Below are positions 22,350-34,476 of a DNA stretch of 64,000 nt, piece by piece; within the stretch, counting starts at the first letter, position 1; each line of letters begins with the position of its first letter. A model generated the notes under the pieces. It saw only the letters and a list, made by a program, of their open reading frames with translations, was not told where the DNA came from and did no database searches. The position numbers were made by a program, and so were the translations under genes. This stretch comes from Hippasteria phrygiana. Lineage: Eukaryota; Echinodermata; Asteroidea; Valvatida; Goniasteridae. The stretch lies in contig JAZGUH010000058.1 of NCBI GenBank assembly GCA_037893225.1, forward strand, positions 434,001 to 498,000, given 5' to 3'.

Positions 22350-24002
22350 CTATTTATCTAAAGTATTGAGAAGTTTGGAGATCCTCTGCTGCATGCGTTT
22401 TTGCAGAAGGGGGTGGTTGCGTAGGGGTTTGAGTTGTCTAACCAGCCCAGGAATGTTTGCCGTGAATTTTCTGGCAATCTGGGCTGGCTTCTTTCTAGCT
22501 TTAACCGAAGACAGGAAATCAATGAGTTCAGATTGAGATAGTGGGCCTTTGGTTAGTGGGAAGACTTTAGACGGAAGGTCTTCGTCCGTCTGTGTGTCCT
22601 CCCAGTTCACGGAGTCGGTGTCGGCCTCGCCCGCGGTGGACGCCGGAGTCGAGGGCATGGGTGTTTGGGAACCACCGAGGGGGGTGGGTGGGATGGAGGA
22701 CTGGGAGTTGAGGGCTTGGGAGAGGGTGGGAGAGGCTGTCGACATGGGGCTCGGTTGTTTCCTGGCCAGTTTTCTGCGAGGAGAGGGTGAATGAAGGGGA
22801 ATGAGTTTGGAGGAGTCTTTCACAGGAGTGGGGGAAACCTGTTTGCGTTTAGCAACAACGTCCGAGAAGGATCTGGAGGGGGGAGGGGGGGAGCCCCATA
22901 TCGGCAGCACTTCGGGGGAATTGGAGGGAGGATTGGTAGGAGGAACCCGGACTCCGCCCCCGCCAGGGGTGCGCACTGCATCCGCAGCGAGCGTGCTCGG
23001 GCCGGCCGAGTCCGACGCGCGGGGCGAGCCGGACGAATAACGGCCGTAGCCCCATGATGGCCGAGGACCAGCATAGCTCTTGGGGGGCGCGCACGCTGCG
23101 GCCCAGGGCCGGGACCCCTCAGGGACCCCGCCCGTGGGTGGGGGTGGCGCGGCGGTCGGAACTTCCGACCGACGCGCCGACCCCGCAGGCGCAGGGGAGG
23201 CGGGGCCGGGCGGGTCGGATTTGGATCGTTTGGGTGGGTGTTTGGGGTCGGATTTGGAATTAGGTTTGACGAAGACGGGTGGGGGGTTGAGGGGGTTGGT
23301 GTCGCCATTGGCACCGTCGTCCCCGCGGGCGGGGTTCTGCTTCTTGCAGGCTCTGCTTATGTGGCCGAATTCGCCGCAATTGAAGCAGCGCACCGACTCC
23401 GTGGATAGAAAGACCCGATAATTAGTGCCAGAGAAATTAAAATTGATGTGATCGGGAGGGGTGACATTGGGGTTGAGAAGAATTTGGACCTGTCTTCGGA
23501 AGCTCATTATGTGTGTGAGATTTTTACTCTTTAGTCCCAGGGGAATGGGCCGAATCTGCGACACCACCTTACAGAAAGACGACAGGTTGGCCGCAATGAC
23601 TCCGTTCGGAATTTCAGGGTAGACATTAGAAAGTGTTAGACGGGTAGTAGGACGGACAAGAGGGGTCAGCTCGAGAAAGGAGCCGTCGTACGCTAGTTCT
23701 TGTTGTTGAACTGCATCGACGACCGCCTCTCTCGAGCTGAGATAGATGGCAATTCGGCCATTGGAAATCCGAGAAGCTGAGAGTATGTCGTTGGGGTTAA
23801 GGTTTTTGGTTATGGCGGCCATGTAGGATTGAACGGAGACATTGTCAGCCGCCTTGAATGAAATGCCATTGTTGCGGGTAACATTCCTGAAAGGCTCATT
23901 ACCCTCAACAATGGGCTTAGTAGGCCCAGCCGAGGGCACGCCCGGGCCAGCCGAGGGTACGCTCGGCTGAGCCCTTACAGATGTGTTCGCTTGACTGGTC
24001 AT
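22350..24002 (-). CDS. LINE ORF1: gag-like CCHC nucleic-acid-binding protein (copy 1)
   Basis: A 550-residue protein expected to coat element RNA and form the ribonucleoprotein. The N-terminus has a repeated VPSAGP motif (15-29). Residues about 40-200 form a conserved domain (FRNVTRNNG, SASRISNGR, LTLSNVYPEIPN, IMSFRRQV), followed by one zinc knuckle CX2CX4HX4C (C206, C209, H214, C219). Then come a proline-rich linker (about 225-400), encoded by very GC-rich DNA, and a basic, conserved C-terminus (500-550). It starts at the ATG shared by all copies of the subfamily and ends with TAG, 16 nt before ORF2. The substitutions against copy 3 are concentrated before residue 200. Confidence 0.93.
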   Translation of the reverse strand: MTSQANTSVRAQPSVPSAGPGVPSAGPTKPIVEGNEPFRNVTRNNGISFKAADNVSVQSYMAAITKNLNPNDILSASRISNGRIAIYLSSREAVVDAVQQQELAYDGSFLELTPLVRPTTRLTLSNVYPEIPNGVIAANLSSFCKVVSQIRPIPLGLKSKNLTHIMSFRRQVQILLNPNVTPPDHINFNFSGTNYRVFLSTESVRCFNCGEFGHISRACKKQNPARGDDGANGDTNPLNPPPVFVKPNSKSDPKHPPKRSKSDPPGPASPAPAGSARRSEVPTAAPPPPTGGVPEGSRPWAAACAPPKSYAGPRPSWGYGRYSSGSPRASDSAGPSTLAADAVRTPGGGGVRVPPTNPPSNSPEVLPIWGSPPPPSRSFSDVVAKRKQVSPTPVKDSSKLIPLHSPSPRRKLARKQPSPMSTASPTLSQALNSQSSIPPTPLGGSQTPMPSTPASTAGEADTDSVNWEDTQTDEDLPSKVFPLTKGPLSQSELIDFLSSVKARKKPAQIARKFTANIPGLVRQLKPLRNHPLLQKRMQQRISKLLNTLDK

Positions 24003-24212
24003 GGTGACCAGCCAGAGCGAGAAAACAACGAAATGAAATGCAAAATGAACGTAAAATTACTCTAAAATGATAACACCCGACAAAAGGAGGAGGGTCTAGT
24101 AGGACCTATAAACAAAACCGAATACAACAATATAAAACCTAGGACCATACGCGGTCTAAAACGCTAGATATTCTTACTTTTCCGGGAGCTCGATCGAAAC
24201 ACGTCCGAACAC
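24003..24212 (-). promoter_or_regulatory. LINE copy 1 5' UTR, putative internal promoter
   Basis: The 210 bp leader has the same length in all copies. Its outer 40 bases (24173-24212, element strand beginning GTGTTCGGACGTGTTTCG and containing CGATCG and GAGCTC) are almost unchanged even in the diverged copy 2, which is expected of a downstream promoter that must travel with the RNA. Promoter function is inferred. Confidence 0.5.
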
Positions 24213-24233
24213 GAAGAAGAAGAAGAAGAAGAA
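24213..24233 (+). repeat. (GAA)n at the 5' junction of LINE copy 1
   Basis: Seven GAA units followed by an A-run immediately upstream of the element. The LINE is therefore bracketed by the same trinucleotide on both sides. Confidence 0.9.
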
Positions 24234-24245
24234 AAAAAAAAAAAA

Positions 24246-24448
24246 TCAGAACAAAAACAAAGCCTTTTCCGAAGGATTTCGGAAAAGCCAAAAATCAGAA
24301 CAAAAACAAAGCCTTTTCCGAAGGATTTCGGAAAAGCCAAAAAAAAAAAATCAGAACAAAAACAAAGCCTTTTCCGAAGGATTTCGGAAAAGCCAAAAAA
24401 AAAATCAGAACAAAAACAAAGCCTTTTCCGAAGGATTTCGGAAAAGCC
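24246..24448 (+). repeat. Four tandem hairpin modules of 44 bp separated by A-runs
   Basis: Identical modules start at 24246, 24295, 24351 and 24405. Each reads TCAGAACAAAAACAAAG and then a stem with arms CTTTTCCGAA and TTCGGAAAAG around GGAT, ending GCC and an A-run of 5-12. Single copies occur at 54107 (identical) and 60540 (different inner stem and loop). The array ends just before the CTAG of U4. It could be a miniature element or a Helitron-type end fragment; I do not recognise it. Confidence 0.8.
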
Positions 24449-24455
24449 AAAAAAA

Positions 24456-27400
24456 CTAGAGGTCTATGTTTTTAAGAACATAGGGCTTTTCCATATGTTT
24501 TTATGATGTCACTTCGAATTTTGTAAACTAGTGACAAATCTACCTAACCACCAAGTTTCGTGACGATTAGACATGGTCTATCCATATGTCTTTCAAGAAA
24601 TCATGCCTTTAATGACGTCATTATGACTTCAGTAATTTTTCGCATTTATATAAAAGAATGTACGAGCTAACAAAGCTATTACAAAAGGAATTTTGAATTG
24701 AACATGTTCTGTTAATGAGATGTGGTTTTAAGAATCTTTAACGTAAAAATTTTGAAATTACCATAAAAATCAGATGATGACGTCATTATGACGTCACCTC
24801 AATTTTGATTTATAACATGTACTTGTTTAGCCAACATACCAGGTTTGAATGCAATTGGACTTACGGTTCTCTTGATATGGGCCCTTGAAAAATGAGCCTT
24901 TAAGATGACATCACGTAACACATAATGACGTCATCGTGACATCACTCTTCGGCACACAATTTCAGATTAGGGTCTATGTTTGGGTTAAGTTTGCTTAAGA
25001 TCTGATGTTGTTTAGTGACCAAAGTGCCGCAGACAAAATTCGTGTTTAAGAAGAAACCAAAATAGTGGGTATTGTGTAGTTTAGGATTTCTGTATTAATT
25101 GTGTTCATGTTAGCTTCTGGAGTATTTGATTATTCCAAAAGCCTTTTTTTGTTACTAAAGTAGACTTCTCTGAATCCCAATGACACGTGCTTTTGTGATT
25201 TGGAAAGGTTTTTTAAGGCGGAAAATACGATTTTCTTACGTTGTGTCACGTTTTGGCTCGGTCAACTACTCTCCCACCAGCTATATATCCGTGTAAAGCT
25301 GGGTATTGCGCAATCACGTATTTTGTTACCTCTTAGCTAACGATTTCACTCCAAAAAACCCCTGCAGATGTTCTTCGACGTGGCCCTTTGTTCTGAATGT
25401 GGGAAAACGAACAATTTTCAAGTAGATTGTGTTCATGCCTGGGCGAAAGTGTACTAAACTACACAATCGCGCGAACAGAACAAAAACAAAGGCTTTCCTG
25501 CTGTAGCGGAAACGCCAAAAAATGTGCGTCTGTTGTAAACATACGCATGGCTTTTCCTTTTTTTCTTTTTTATTTATTAACATAAAGTATCAGAAGGTCT
25601 ATGTCTTTGCTAAGTTTAAGATCTGAGATTATTTTATGATTAACATTTCGTACTCCGAACTTGACCTTTAAGTTCATGTTACATGCCACACGAAGACGTC
25701 ATTATGACGTCACTCTTCGCGGCACGACTTTGCATCAGGGTCTATACCTATGCTAACTCTGACTAAGATTCGATGTTGTTTGATGACAAAAGTGCCGATC
25801 AGAAAATCTATGCACAAAGTCTATGGGATTTGGGATAGAACTAAAATAAGAAGCAGAAAAAAAATAGATATAGGGCCTTCAAAAATGCAAATTTAAGATG
25901 ACGTCACGTGACATGTGATGACGTCATCATGACGTCATGATTCGGCACCCATCTCGAGTAGATAGTCAATGCATATGCCAAGTTTGAAGTTCATGGCATT
26001 TGAAGAAGTGCAAAATTTTAAGAGTACAATGAAATTTGAAACATTTACAAATTCATAAAAAATCAGTCGATGACGTCATCATGACTTCACTTCGGATTTT
26101 GCATGCTAGTGGCACTATCTACCTACCCACCAATTTTTATGACGATCGGACGTACCCTTATGTGTGTTTCAGAAATGCACATTTTTGATGACGTCATGAT
26201 GACGTCACACATTTTTCAAATGTATGTGAAAGAATATAGGAGCTAACAAAGCTATTACAAAAAGAATTTTGAATTTAGCATGTTCTGTTGGTGAGATATG
26301 GCTTTAAGAAACTTTGAAGTTGAAAAACTTTAATATTACTGTAAAATCGTATGATGACGTCATCATGACGTCACCTTAATTTTCATCTATAACACGAGCT
26401 ACCATACCAACATACCAGGTTTGAAGGCAATCGGACCTACCGTTCTCTAGATATAGGCTCTTGAAAAATGCACATTTAAGATGACGTCACATGACACGTG
26501 ATGACGTCATCATGACGTCACGTTTCGGCTTACATTTTCAGCTTAGGGTCTATGTTTGTGTTAAGTCTGATTAAGATCCGAGGTTGTTTAGTGACCAAAG
26601 TGCCACTTACAAAATTCGTGTACAAAGTCCATGGGATTTGGGATAGAACTAAAAAATTCACAGAAAATCAGCCGATGACGTCATCATGACGTCACCTCGG
26701 ATTTTACATGCTATTAGCACTATCTACCTACCCACTAATTTTTATGACGATCGGACGTACCCTTATGTGTGTTTCAGAAATGCACATTTTTGATGACGTC
26801 ATGATGACGTCACACATTTTTCAAATGTATGTGAAAGAATATAGGAGCTAACAAAGCTATTACAAAAAGAATTTTGAATTTAGCATGTTCTGTTGGTGAG
26901 ATATGGCTTTAAGAAACTTTGAAGTTCAAAAACTTTAATATTACTGTAAAATCGTATGATGACGTGATCATGACGTCACCTTAATTTTCATCTATAACAC
27001 GAGCTACCATACCAACATACCAGGTTTGAAGGCAATCGGACCTACCGTTCTCTAGATATAGGCCCTAGAAAAATGCACATTTAAGATGACGTCACATGAC
27101 ACGTGATGACGTCATCATGACGTCACGTTTCGGCTTACATTTTCAGCTGAGGGTCTATGTTTGTGTTAAGTCTGATTAAGATCCGAGGTTGTTTAGTGAC
27201 CAAAGTGCCACTTACAAAATTCGTGTACAAAGTCTATGGGATTTGGGATAGAACAAAAAAATTCACAGAAAATCAGCCGATGACGTCATCATGACGTCAC
27301 CTCGGATTTTACATGCTAGTAGCACTATCTACCTACCCACTAATTTTTATGACGATCGGACGTACCCTTATGTGTGTTTCAGAAATGCACATTTTTGATG

Positions 27401-27874
27401 ACGTCATGATGACGTCACACATTTTTCAAATGTATGTGAAAGAATATAGGAGCTAACAAAGCTATTACAAAAAGAATTTTGAATTTAGCATGTTCTGTTG
27501 ATGAGATATGGCTTTAAGAAACTTTGAATTTCAAAAACTTAAAAATTACTATAAAATCGTATGATGACGTCATCTTGACGTCACCTCAAATTTCATCTAT
27601 AACACGAGCTAGCCTACCAAAATATCAGGTTTGAAGGAAATCGGACCTACCGTTCTCTAGATATGGGCCCTTGAAAAACGCACATTTAAGATGACGTCAC
27701 GTGACACGTGATGACGTCATCATGACGTCACTCTTCGACATACTATTTCAGGTTAGGGTCTATGTTTGAGGTAAGTTTGGTTAAGATCTGAAGTTTTTTA
27801 AGACCTAAAGTGCCGCGGAGAAAATTCGTGTACAAAGTCTATGGGCTTTTGGTCAGAACTAAAAGAAGAAAAAA
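24456..27874 (-). mobile_element. Helitron/Helentron-like non-autonomous element U4
   Basis: CTAG at 24456-24459 with the same hairpin as U1 (24464-24483), and near-identical to U1 through its head (to about 26090). It has only three 605 bp unit markers (26093, 26698, 27303) against six in U1. It ends AGAACTAAAAGAAGAA plus A-run before the CTAG of U5. The head again contains the stem modules (about 25470-25550) and short non-coding frames. Confidence 0.5.
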
Positions 27875-30800
27875 CTAGACATCTTGCGTCTCTTGCAAAC
27901 AGACGCAGGGCTTTTCCGTTTTTCTGTTATATTAAGCACAAAGCTCCATCACTTCTATGTCTTTTGCTACTTCAAACTTGACCTTTAAGCGTGACGCCAT
28001 CCTGACTTCTTTCTTGGTCATGTAATTTCCATTATAGGATATATATGACAAACTTGTTTAAGACCTTAGGCTGTTATGTGGCGCAAGTCCCGGTTAGAAA
28101 TTACATAAATTTAAAAAACCTAACAATCAACATAAAATCGTAGGATAGCGTCGTCATGACGTCACATATTCGGAACGTGGTCTTGGCTTGTGTCAAGATT
28201 GCAGTCAATCTGATCAATGACAGTTTAAACAAATTGAAAAAAATGAAAAATTCCTACAAAATCAGCCAATCACGTCACTTCAGATTTTACAAATTTTCAT
28301 AACGATCCACTTACTCTCATGTGTTTTTTAAAAGGGCATTTTGATGACGTCAGGATGATGTTACACATTTTAACATACATAACTCTGACCTAATGAATTG
28401 ATTACAAAAAGGAATTTCGAATTTATTATATTCTGTTAATGAGATATGGCTTAAAATTTCAAAACCTTAAAAAAAATATACAAATAATTTGATGGTCATC
28501 ATGACTAAAAAATTAACAGAAAATCAGCCGATGACGTCATCATGACGTCACCTCGGATTTTACATGCTAGTATCACTATCTACTTACCCACCAATTTTTA
28601 TGACGCTCGGACCAACCCTTATATGTGTTTCAAAAAGCCTATTTTTGATGACGTAATGATGACGTCACACAATTTTCACATTTATGTAAAGGAATATAGG
28701 AGCTAACAAAGCTATTACAAAAAGAATTTTGAATTTAGTATGTTCTGTTGGTGAGATATGGCTTTAAGAAACTTTGAAGTTCAAAAACTTAAAAATTACT
28801 ATAAAATCGTATGATGACGTCATCATGACGTCATGTCAATTTTCATCTATAAACCTGCTGGCCTACTTAGATATTACATTTCAACTTAATCGAGCTTGTA
28901 CTTTTGTAGATATGGCTTCAAAAACTGCCCCTTTAAGATGACGTCACGTGACATGTGATGACATCATGATAATGTCATGTCAATTTTCAGCTATAAACCT
29001 ACTGGGCTACCTAGATATTACTTTTGAACTTAATCGGACTTGTGCTTTTGTAGACATATGGCTTCAAAAACTGCCCCTTTAAGATGACGTCACGTGACAT
29101 GTGATGACATCAATTATGATAATGTCATGTCAATTTTCAGCTATAAACCCACTGGGCTACCTAGATATTACTTTTCAACTTAATCGAATTTGTACTTTTG
29201 TAGATATATGGCTTCAAAAACTGCCCCTTTAAGATGACGTCACGTGGCATGTCATGACGTCATCAAGAGGTAAAAGTTCGGCACACATTGTGAGCAGTTA
29301 GTCTAAGTGACTGCCAAGTTTAAAAGTACCCAAAGTGCCGGTAAGAAAGAAAACGTGTACAAATGCTATAGGCAATAATCTAGCGAGTGCCCCTTTAAGA
29401 TGACACCACGTGACATGTTATGACTTGATCATAACGTCATGTCAATTTTCATCTATAACACCAGGTGGCATACCTTACGTTCCAACTGAATCGGACTTGT
29501 ACTTTTGTAGATATATGGCTTCGAAAAATGCCCCTTTAAGATGACGTCACGTGACATGTGATGACGTCATCAGGACGTAAAAGTTCGGCACACATTGTGA
29601 GCAGTTGGGGTAAGTGTCTGCCAAGTTTAAAAGTAGCCAATGTGGCCGGTAAGAAAGTAAACGTTTACAAATGCTATGGGCAATATTCTATCGACTTGAA
29701 AAAAGAATTTTTTTATGACGTCATCATGACGTCACACAATTTTCGCTTTTTAGGGCATATCTTTGAGACATACCAAAGCTATAACAAAAAGAATTTTGAA
29801 AATATCTTGTTTTGTTCGCTAGATATAGTGAAAAGAATGTTACGATTATAAAACTTCAAGAATTCAGCGACTTGAAAAAAGACTACAAATCAACCCCTTT
29901 TATAAACAGCATGCACATTTAAGCCATGGTTATCAGCCCTTCCCAGAATTCCTTTGTGTTATATTGAATTTGGTCTAAATTTTGAAATGGCTGTTATTTC
30001 TTACTTGAGTGAACCACGATCATGAAATTTTGGAATTGGGTACAGAAAAATACAATGTATACATTTTTGTAATCAGATTGACCCTTACATGCGTTTAAAA
30101 AAAAAAATATTGTTGATGACGTCATCATGACGTCACACAATTTTCGCCATTTAGGGCATATCTTTGAGACATACCAAAGCTGTAACAAAAATAATTTTGA
30201 AAATATCTTGTTTTGTTCGCTAGATATATTGAAAACAATGTTACGATTTTAAAACTTCAAAAATTCAGCGACTTGAAAAAAGACTAGAAATCAACCCCTT
30301 TTATAAACAGCAAGCTCATAATAGCCATGGTTATCAGCCCGTCCCAGAATTCCTTTGTGTTATATTGAATTTGGTCTAAATTTTGAAATGGCTGTCATTT
30401 CTTACTTGAGTGAGCCACGATCATGAAATTTTGGAATTGGGTACAGGAAAATTCAATATATACATTTTTGTAATCGGATTGACCCTTACATGCGTTAACA
30501 AAAAAACACATTTTTGATGACGTCATCATGACGTCACACAATTTTCGCAATTTAGGGCATATCTTTGAGACATACCAAAGCTATAACAAAAAGAATTTTG
30601 AAAATATCTTGTTTTGTTCGCTAGATATATTGAAAAGAATGTTACGATTATAAAACTTCAAGAATTCAGCGACTTGAAAAAAGACTACAAATCAACCCCT
30701 TTTATAAACAGCATGCACATTTGAGCCATGGTTATCAGCCCTTCCCAGAATTCCTTTGTGTTATATTGAATTTGGTCTACATTTTGAAATGGCTCCTATT

Positions 30801-32060
30801 TCTTACTTGAGTGAGCCACGATCACGAAATTTTGGAATTAGGTACAGGAAAATTCAATGTATACATTTTTGTAATCAGATTGACCCTTACATGCGTTTAA
30901 AAAAAAAAATATTGTTGATGACGTCATCATGACGTCACACAATTTTCGCCATTTAGGGCATATCTTTGAGACATACCAAAGCTGTAACAAAAATAATTTT
31001 GAAAATATCTTGTTTTGTTCGCTAGATATATTGAAAAGAATGTTACGATTTTAAAACTTCAAAAATTCAGCGACTTGAAAAAAGACTAGAAATCAACCCC
31101 TTTTATAAACAGCAAGCTCATAATAGCCATGGTTATCAGCCCGTCCCAGAATTCCTTTGTGTTATATTGAATTTGGTCTAAATTTTGAAATGGCTGTCAT
31201 TTCTTACTTGAGTGAGCCACGATCATGAAATTTTGGAATTGGGTACAGGAAAATTCAATATATACATTTTTGTAATCGGATTGACCCTTACATGCGTTAA
31301 CAAAAAAACACATTTTTGATGACGTCATCATGACGTCACACAATTTTCGCCATTTAGGGCATATCTTTGAGACATACCAAAGCTGTAACAAAAATAATTT
31401 TGAAAATATCTTGTTTTGTTCGCTAGATATATTGAAAAGAATGTTACGATTTTAAAACTTCAAAAATTCAGCGACTTGAAAAAAGACTAGAAATCAACCC
31501 CTTTTATAAACAGCAAGCTCATAATAGCCATGGTTATCAGCCCGTCCCAGAATTCCTTTGTGTTATATTGAATTTGGTCTAAATTTTGAAATGGCTGTCA
31601 TTTCTTACTTGAGTGAGCCACGATCATGAAATTTTGGAATTGGGTACTGGAAAATTCAATATATACATTTTTGTAATCGGATTGACCCTTACATGCGTTA
31701 ACAAAAAAACACATTTTTGATAACGTCATCATGACGTCACACAATTTTTCCCTTTTAAGACATATCTTTGAGACATACCAAAGCTATAACAAAAAGAATT
31801 TTGAAAATATCTTGTTTTGTTCGCTAGATATATTGAAAAGAAGGTTACGATTTATAAAATTCAAAAATTCATAAAAAATCACTTGATGACGTCATCACGA
31901 CGTCACTCTACGACATACAATTTCAGCTTAGGGTCTATGTTTGAGGTAAGTTTGGTTAGGTTCTGAGGTTTTTTAAGACCTAAAGTGCCACCGACAAAAT
32001 TCGTGTACAAAGTCTATGGGATTTTGGTCAGAACTAAAAGAAGAAGAAGAAAAAAAAAAA
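27875..32060 (-). mobile_element. Helitron/Helentron-like non-autonomous element U5
   Basis: CTAG at 27875-27878, ACATCT and the hairpin of U2 type (27885-27907). The body parallels U2: the same decayed head, a partial 605 bp unit, three copies of the 147 bp repeat (28850-29260) and five 401 bp units. It ends AGAACTAAAA, a short GAA run and an A-run at 32037-32060. It differs from U2 mostly by internal repeat number. Confidence 0.5.
29866..31870 (+). repeat. 401 bp tandem repeat, five copies (in U5)
   Basis: AGCGACTTGAAAAAAGACTA occurs at 29866, 30267, 30668, 31069 and 31470, an exact 401-base period. Each unit has one CRE pair. Units alternate between variants (GACTACAAATC and GACTAGAAATC), suggesting duplication of two-unit blocks. 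U2 has two units. Confidence 0.92.
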
Positions 32061-32106
32061 CTAGAGGTTAAGCGTCTGTTGAGGTCAACAGACGCATGGC
32101 TTTTCC
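32061..32106 (-). other. Terminal hairpin plus CTAG of U6
   Basis: Ten perfect pairs (GCGTCTGTTG with CAACAGACGC) around AGGT, seven bases from CTAG, which on the minus strand is followed by a T-run. It is a third arm sequence at the same position as in U1 and U2. Confidence 0.65.
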
Positions 32107-34476
32107 TGGTTTTTTTTTATCAGCATTAAAGTTGTTAAGGGTTTTGTTTTCGCTGAGTTTTCTAAGATCTGAGATTATTTCATGATCTAGATTTCTTACT
32201 TGAAAGTTGACCTTTAAGTTTATATTACTTGACCTATGATGACATTATAAGGATAGTACTTATACATGGTGTTGGCCTGTGTCGAGATTGGAGTCAATCT
32301 GATCAATGACAGTAATATATAATAATATGTTAAATATTAAAAAATTCATAGAAAATCAGTTGATGACGTTATCATGATGGCACCTCAATTTTCATCTATA
32401 ACACGAGATACACTAGCAACATACCAGGTTTGAAGGCAATCGGACGTACCGTTCTCTAGATATGGGCCCTTGAAAAATGCACCTTTAAGATGACGTCACA
32501 TGACACGTGATGACGTCATCATGACGTCACGTTTCGGCATACATTTTCAGCTTAGGGTCTCTGTTTGTGTTAAGCCTGATTAAGATCTGATGTTGTTTAG
32601 TGACCAAAGTGTCCCGTACAAAATTCGTGTACAAAGACTATGGGATTTGGGATAGAACTAAAATAATCATAGAAAATCAGCCGATGACGTCATCATGACG
32701 TCACCTCGGATTTAACATGCTAGTATCACTATCTACCTGCACACTAATTTTTATGACGATCGTCCCTACCCTTATATGTGTTTCAAAAAAGCATATTTTT
32801 GATGACGTCATGATGACGTCACACATTTTTCACATTTATGTGAAAGAATATAGGAGCTAACAAAGCTATTACAAAAAGAATTTTGAATTTAGCGTGTTCT
32901 GTTGATGAGATATGGCTTTAGGAAACTTTGAAGTTCAAAAACTTTAATATTACTGTAAAATCGTATGATGACGTCATCATGACGTCACCTCAATTTTCAT
33001 CTATAACACGAGCTACCATACCAACATACCTGGTTTGAAGGCAATCGGACGTACCGTTCTCTAGATATGGGCCCTTGAAAAATGCACCTTTAAGATGACG
33101 TCACATGACACGTGATGACGTCATCATGACGTCACGTTTTGGTATACATTTTCAGCTTAGGGTCTCTGTTTGTGTTAAGCCTGATTAAGATCTGATGTTG
33201 TTTAGTGACCAAATTGTCCCGTACAAAATTCGTGTACAAAGTCTATGGGATTTGGGATAGAACTAAAAATTCATAGAAAATCAGCCGATGACGTCATCAT
33301 GACGTCACCTCGGATTTAACATGCTAGTAGCACTATCTACCTGCACACTAATTTTTATGACGATCGTCCCTACCCTTATATGTGTTTCAAAAAAGCATAT
33401 TTTTGATGACGTCATGATGACGTCACACATTTTTCAAATTTATGTGAAAGAATATAGGAGCTAACAAAGCTATTACAAAAAGAATTTTGAATTTAGCATG
33501 TTCTGTTGATGAGATATGGCTTTAAGAAACTTTGAAGTTCAAAAACTTTAATATTACTGTAAAATCGTATGATGACGTCATCATGACGTCACCTCAATTT
33601 TCATCTATAACACGAGCTACCATACCAACATACCTGGTTTGAAGGCAATCGGACCTACCGTTCTCTAGATATGGGCCCTTCCAAAATGCACCTTTAAGAT
33701 GACGTCACATGACACGTGATGACGTCATCATGACGTCACGTTTTGGCATACATTTTCAGCTTAGGGTCTCTGTTTGTGTTAAGTTTGATTAAGATCTGAT
33801 GTTGTTTAGTGACCAAAGTGTCCCGTACAAAATTCGTGTACAAAGTCTATGGGATTTGGGATAGAACTAAAAATTCATAGAAAATCAGCCGATGACGTCA
33901 TCATGACGTCACCTCGGATTTAACATCCTAGTAGCATTATCTACCTGCACACTAATTTTTATGACGATCGTCCCTACTCTTATGTGTTTCAAAAAAGCAT
34001 ATTTTTGATGACGTCATGATGACGTCACACATTTTTCACATTTATGTGAAAGAATATAGGAGCTAACAGAGCTATTACAAAAAGAATTTTGAATTTAGCA
34101 TGTTCTGTTGGTGAGATATGGCTAATTAAGAAACTTTAAAGTTCAAAAACTTAAAAATTACTATAAAATCGCATGATGACGTCATCATGACGTCACGTCA
34201 ATTTCCATCTATAACACGAGCTAGCCTACCAACATACCAGGTTTGAAGGAAATTGGATATACCGTTCTCTAGATATGGGCCCTTGAAAAACGCACATTTA
34301 GGATGACGTCACGTGACACGTGATGACGTCATCATGACGTCACTCTACGACATACAATTTCAGCTTAGGGTCTACGTTTGAGGTAAGTTTGGTTAGGTTC
34401 TGAGGTTTTTTAAGACCTAAAGTGCCGCCGACAAAATTCGTGTACAAAGTCTATGGGATTTTGGTCAGAACTAAAA

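Larger units (their letters stand above)
17709..24212 (-). mobile_element. LINE copy 1, full-length Tx1/L1-like non-LTR retrotransposon
   Basis: About 6.5 kb, transcribed leftwards: a 5' UTR of 210 bp, ORF1, a 16-17 nt spacer, ORF2, a structured 3' UTR of about 730 bp with an AATAAA near its end, then a GAA run (CTT on the element strand). There is no LTR and no long poly(A) tail. Both frames are intact. APE endonuclease, reverse transcriptase and C-terminal CCHC place it with L1/Tx1-type elements, a group known to include families with fixed or microsatellite targets. It is mosaic with copies 3 and 4: 21669-23411 and the 5' UTR are nearly identical to them, the rest clearly diverged. Confidence 0.92.

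Noticed and set aside
22820..23314. A 164-codon minus-strand frame overlapping ORF1, with matching frames in copies 3 and 4, and long plus-strand frames opposite it (23080-23421).
   Set aside because: They lie in the very GC-rich linker DNA of ORF1, where stop codons are rare in all frames. Their proline/arginine-rich products have no domain, and they persist only because the three copies are nearly identical there.
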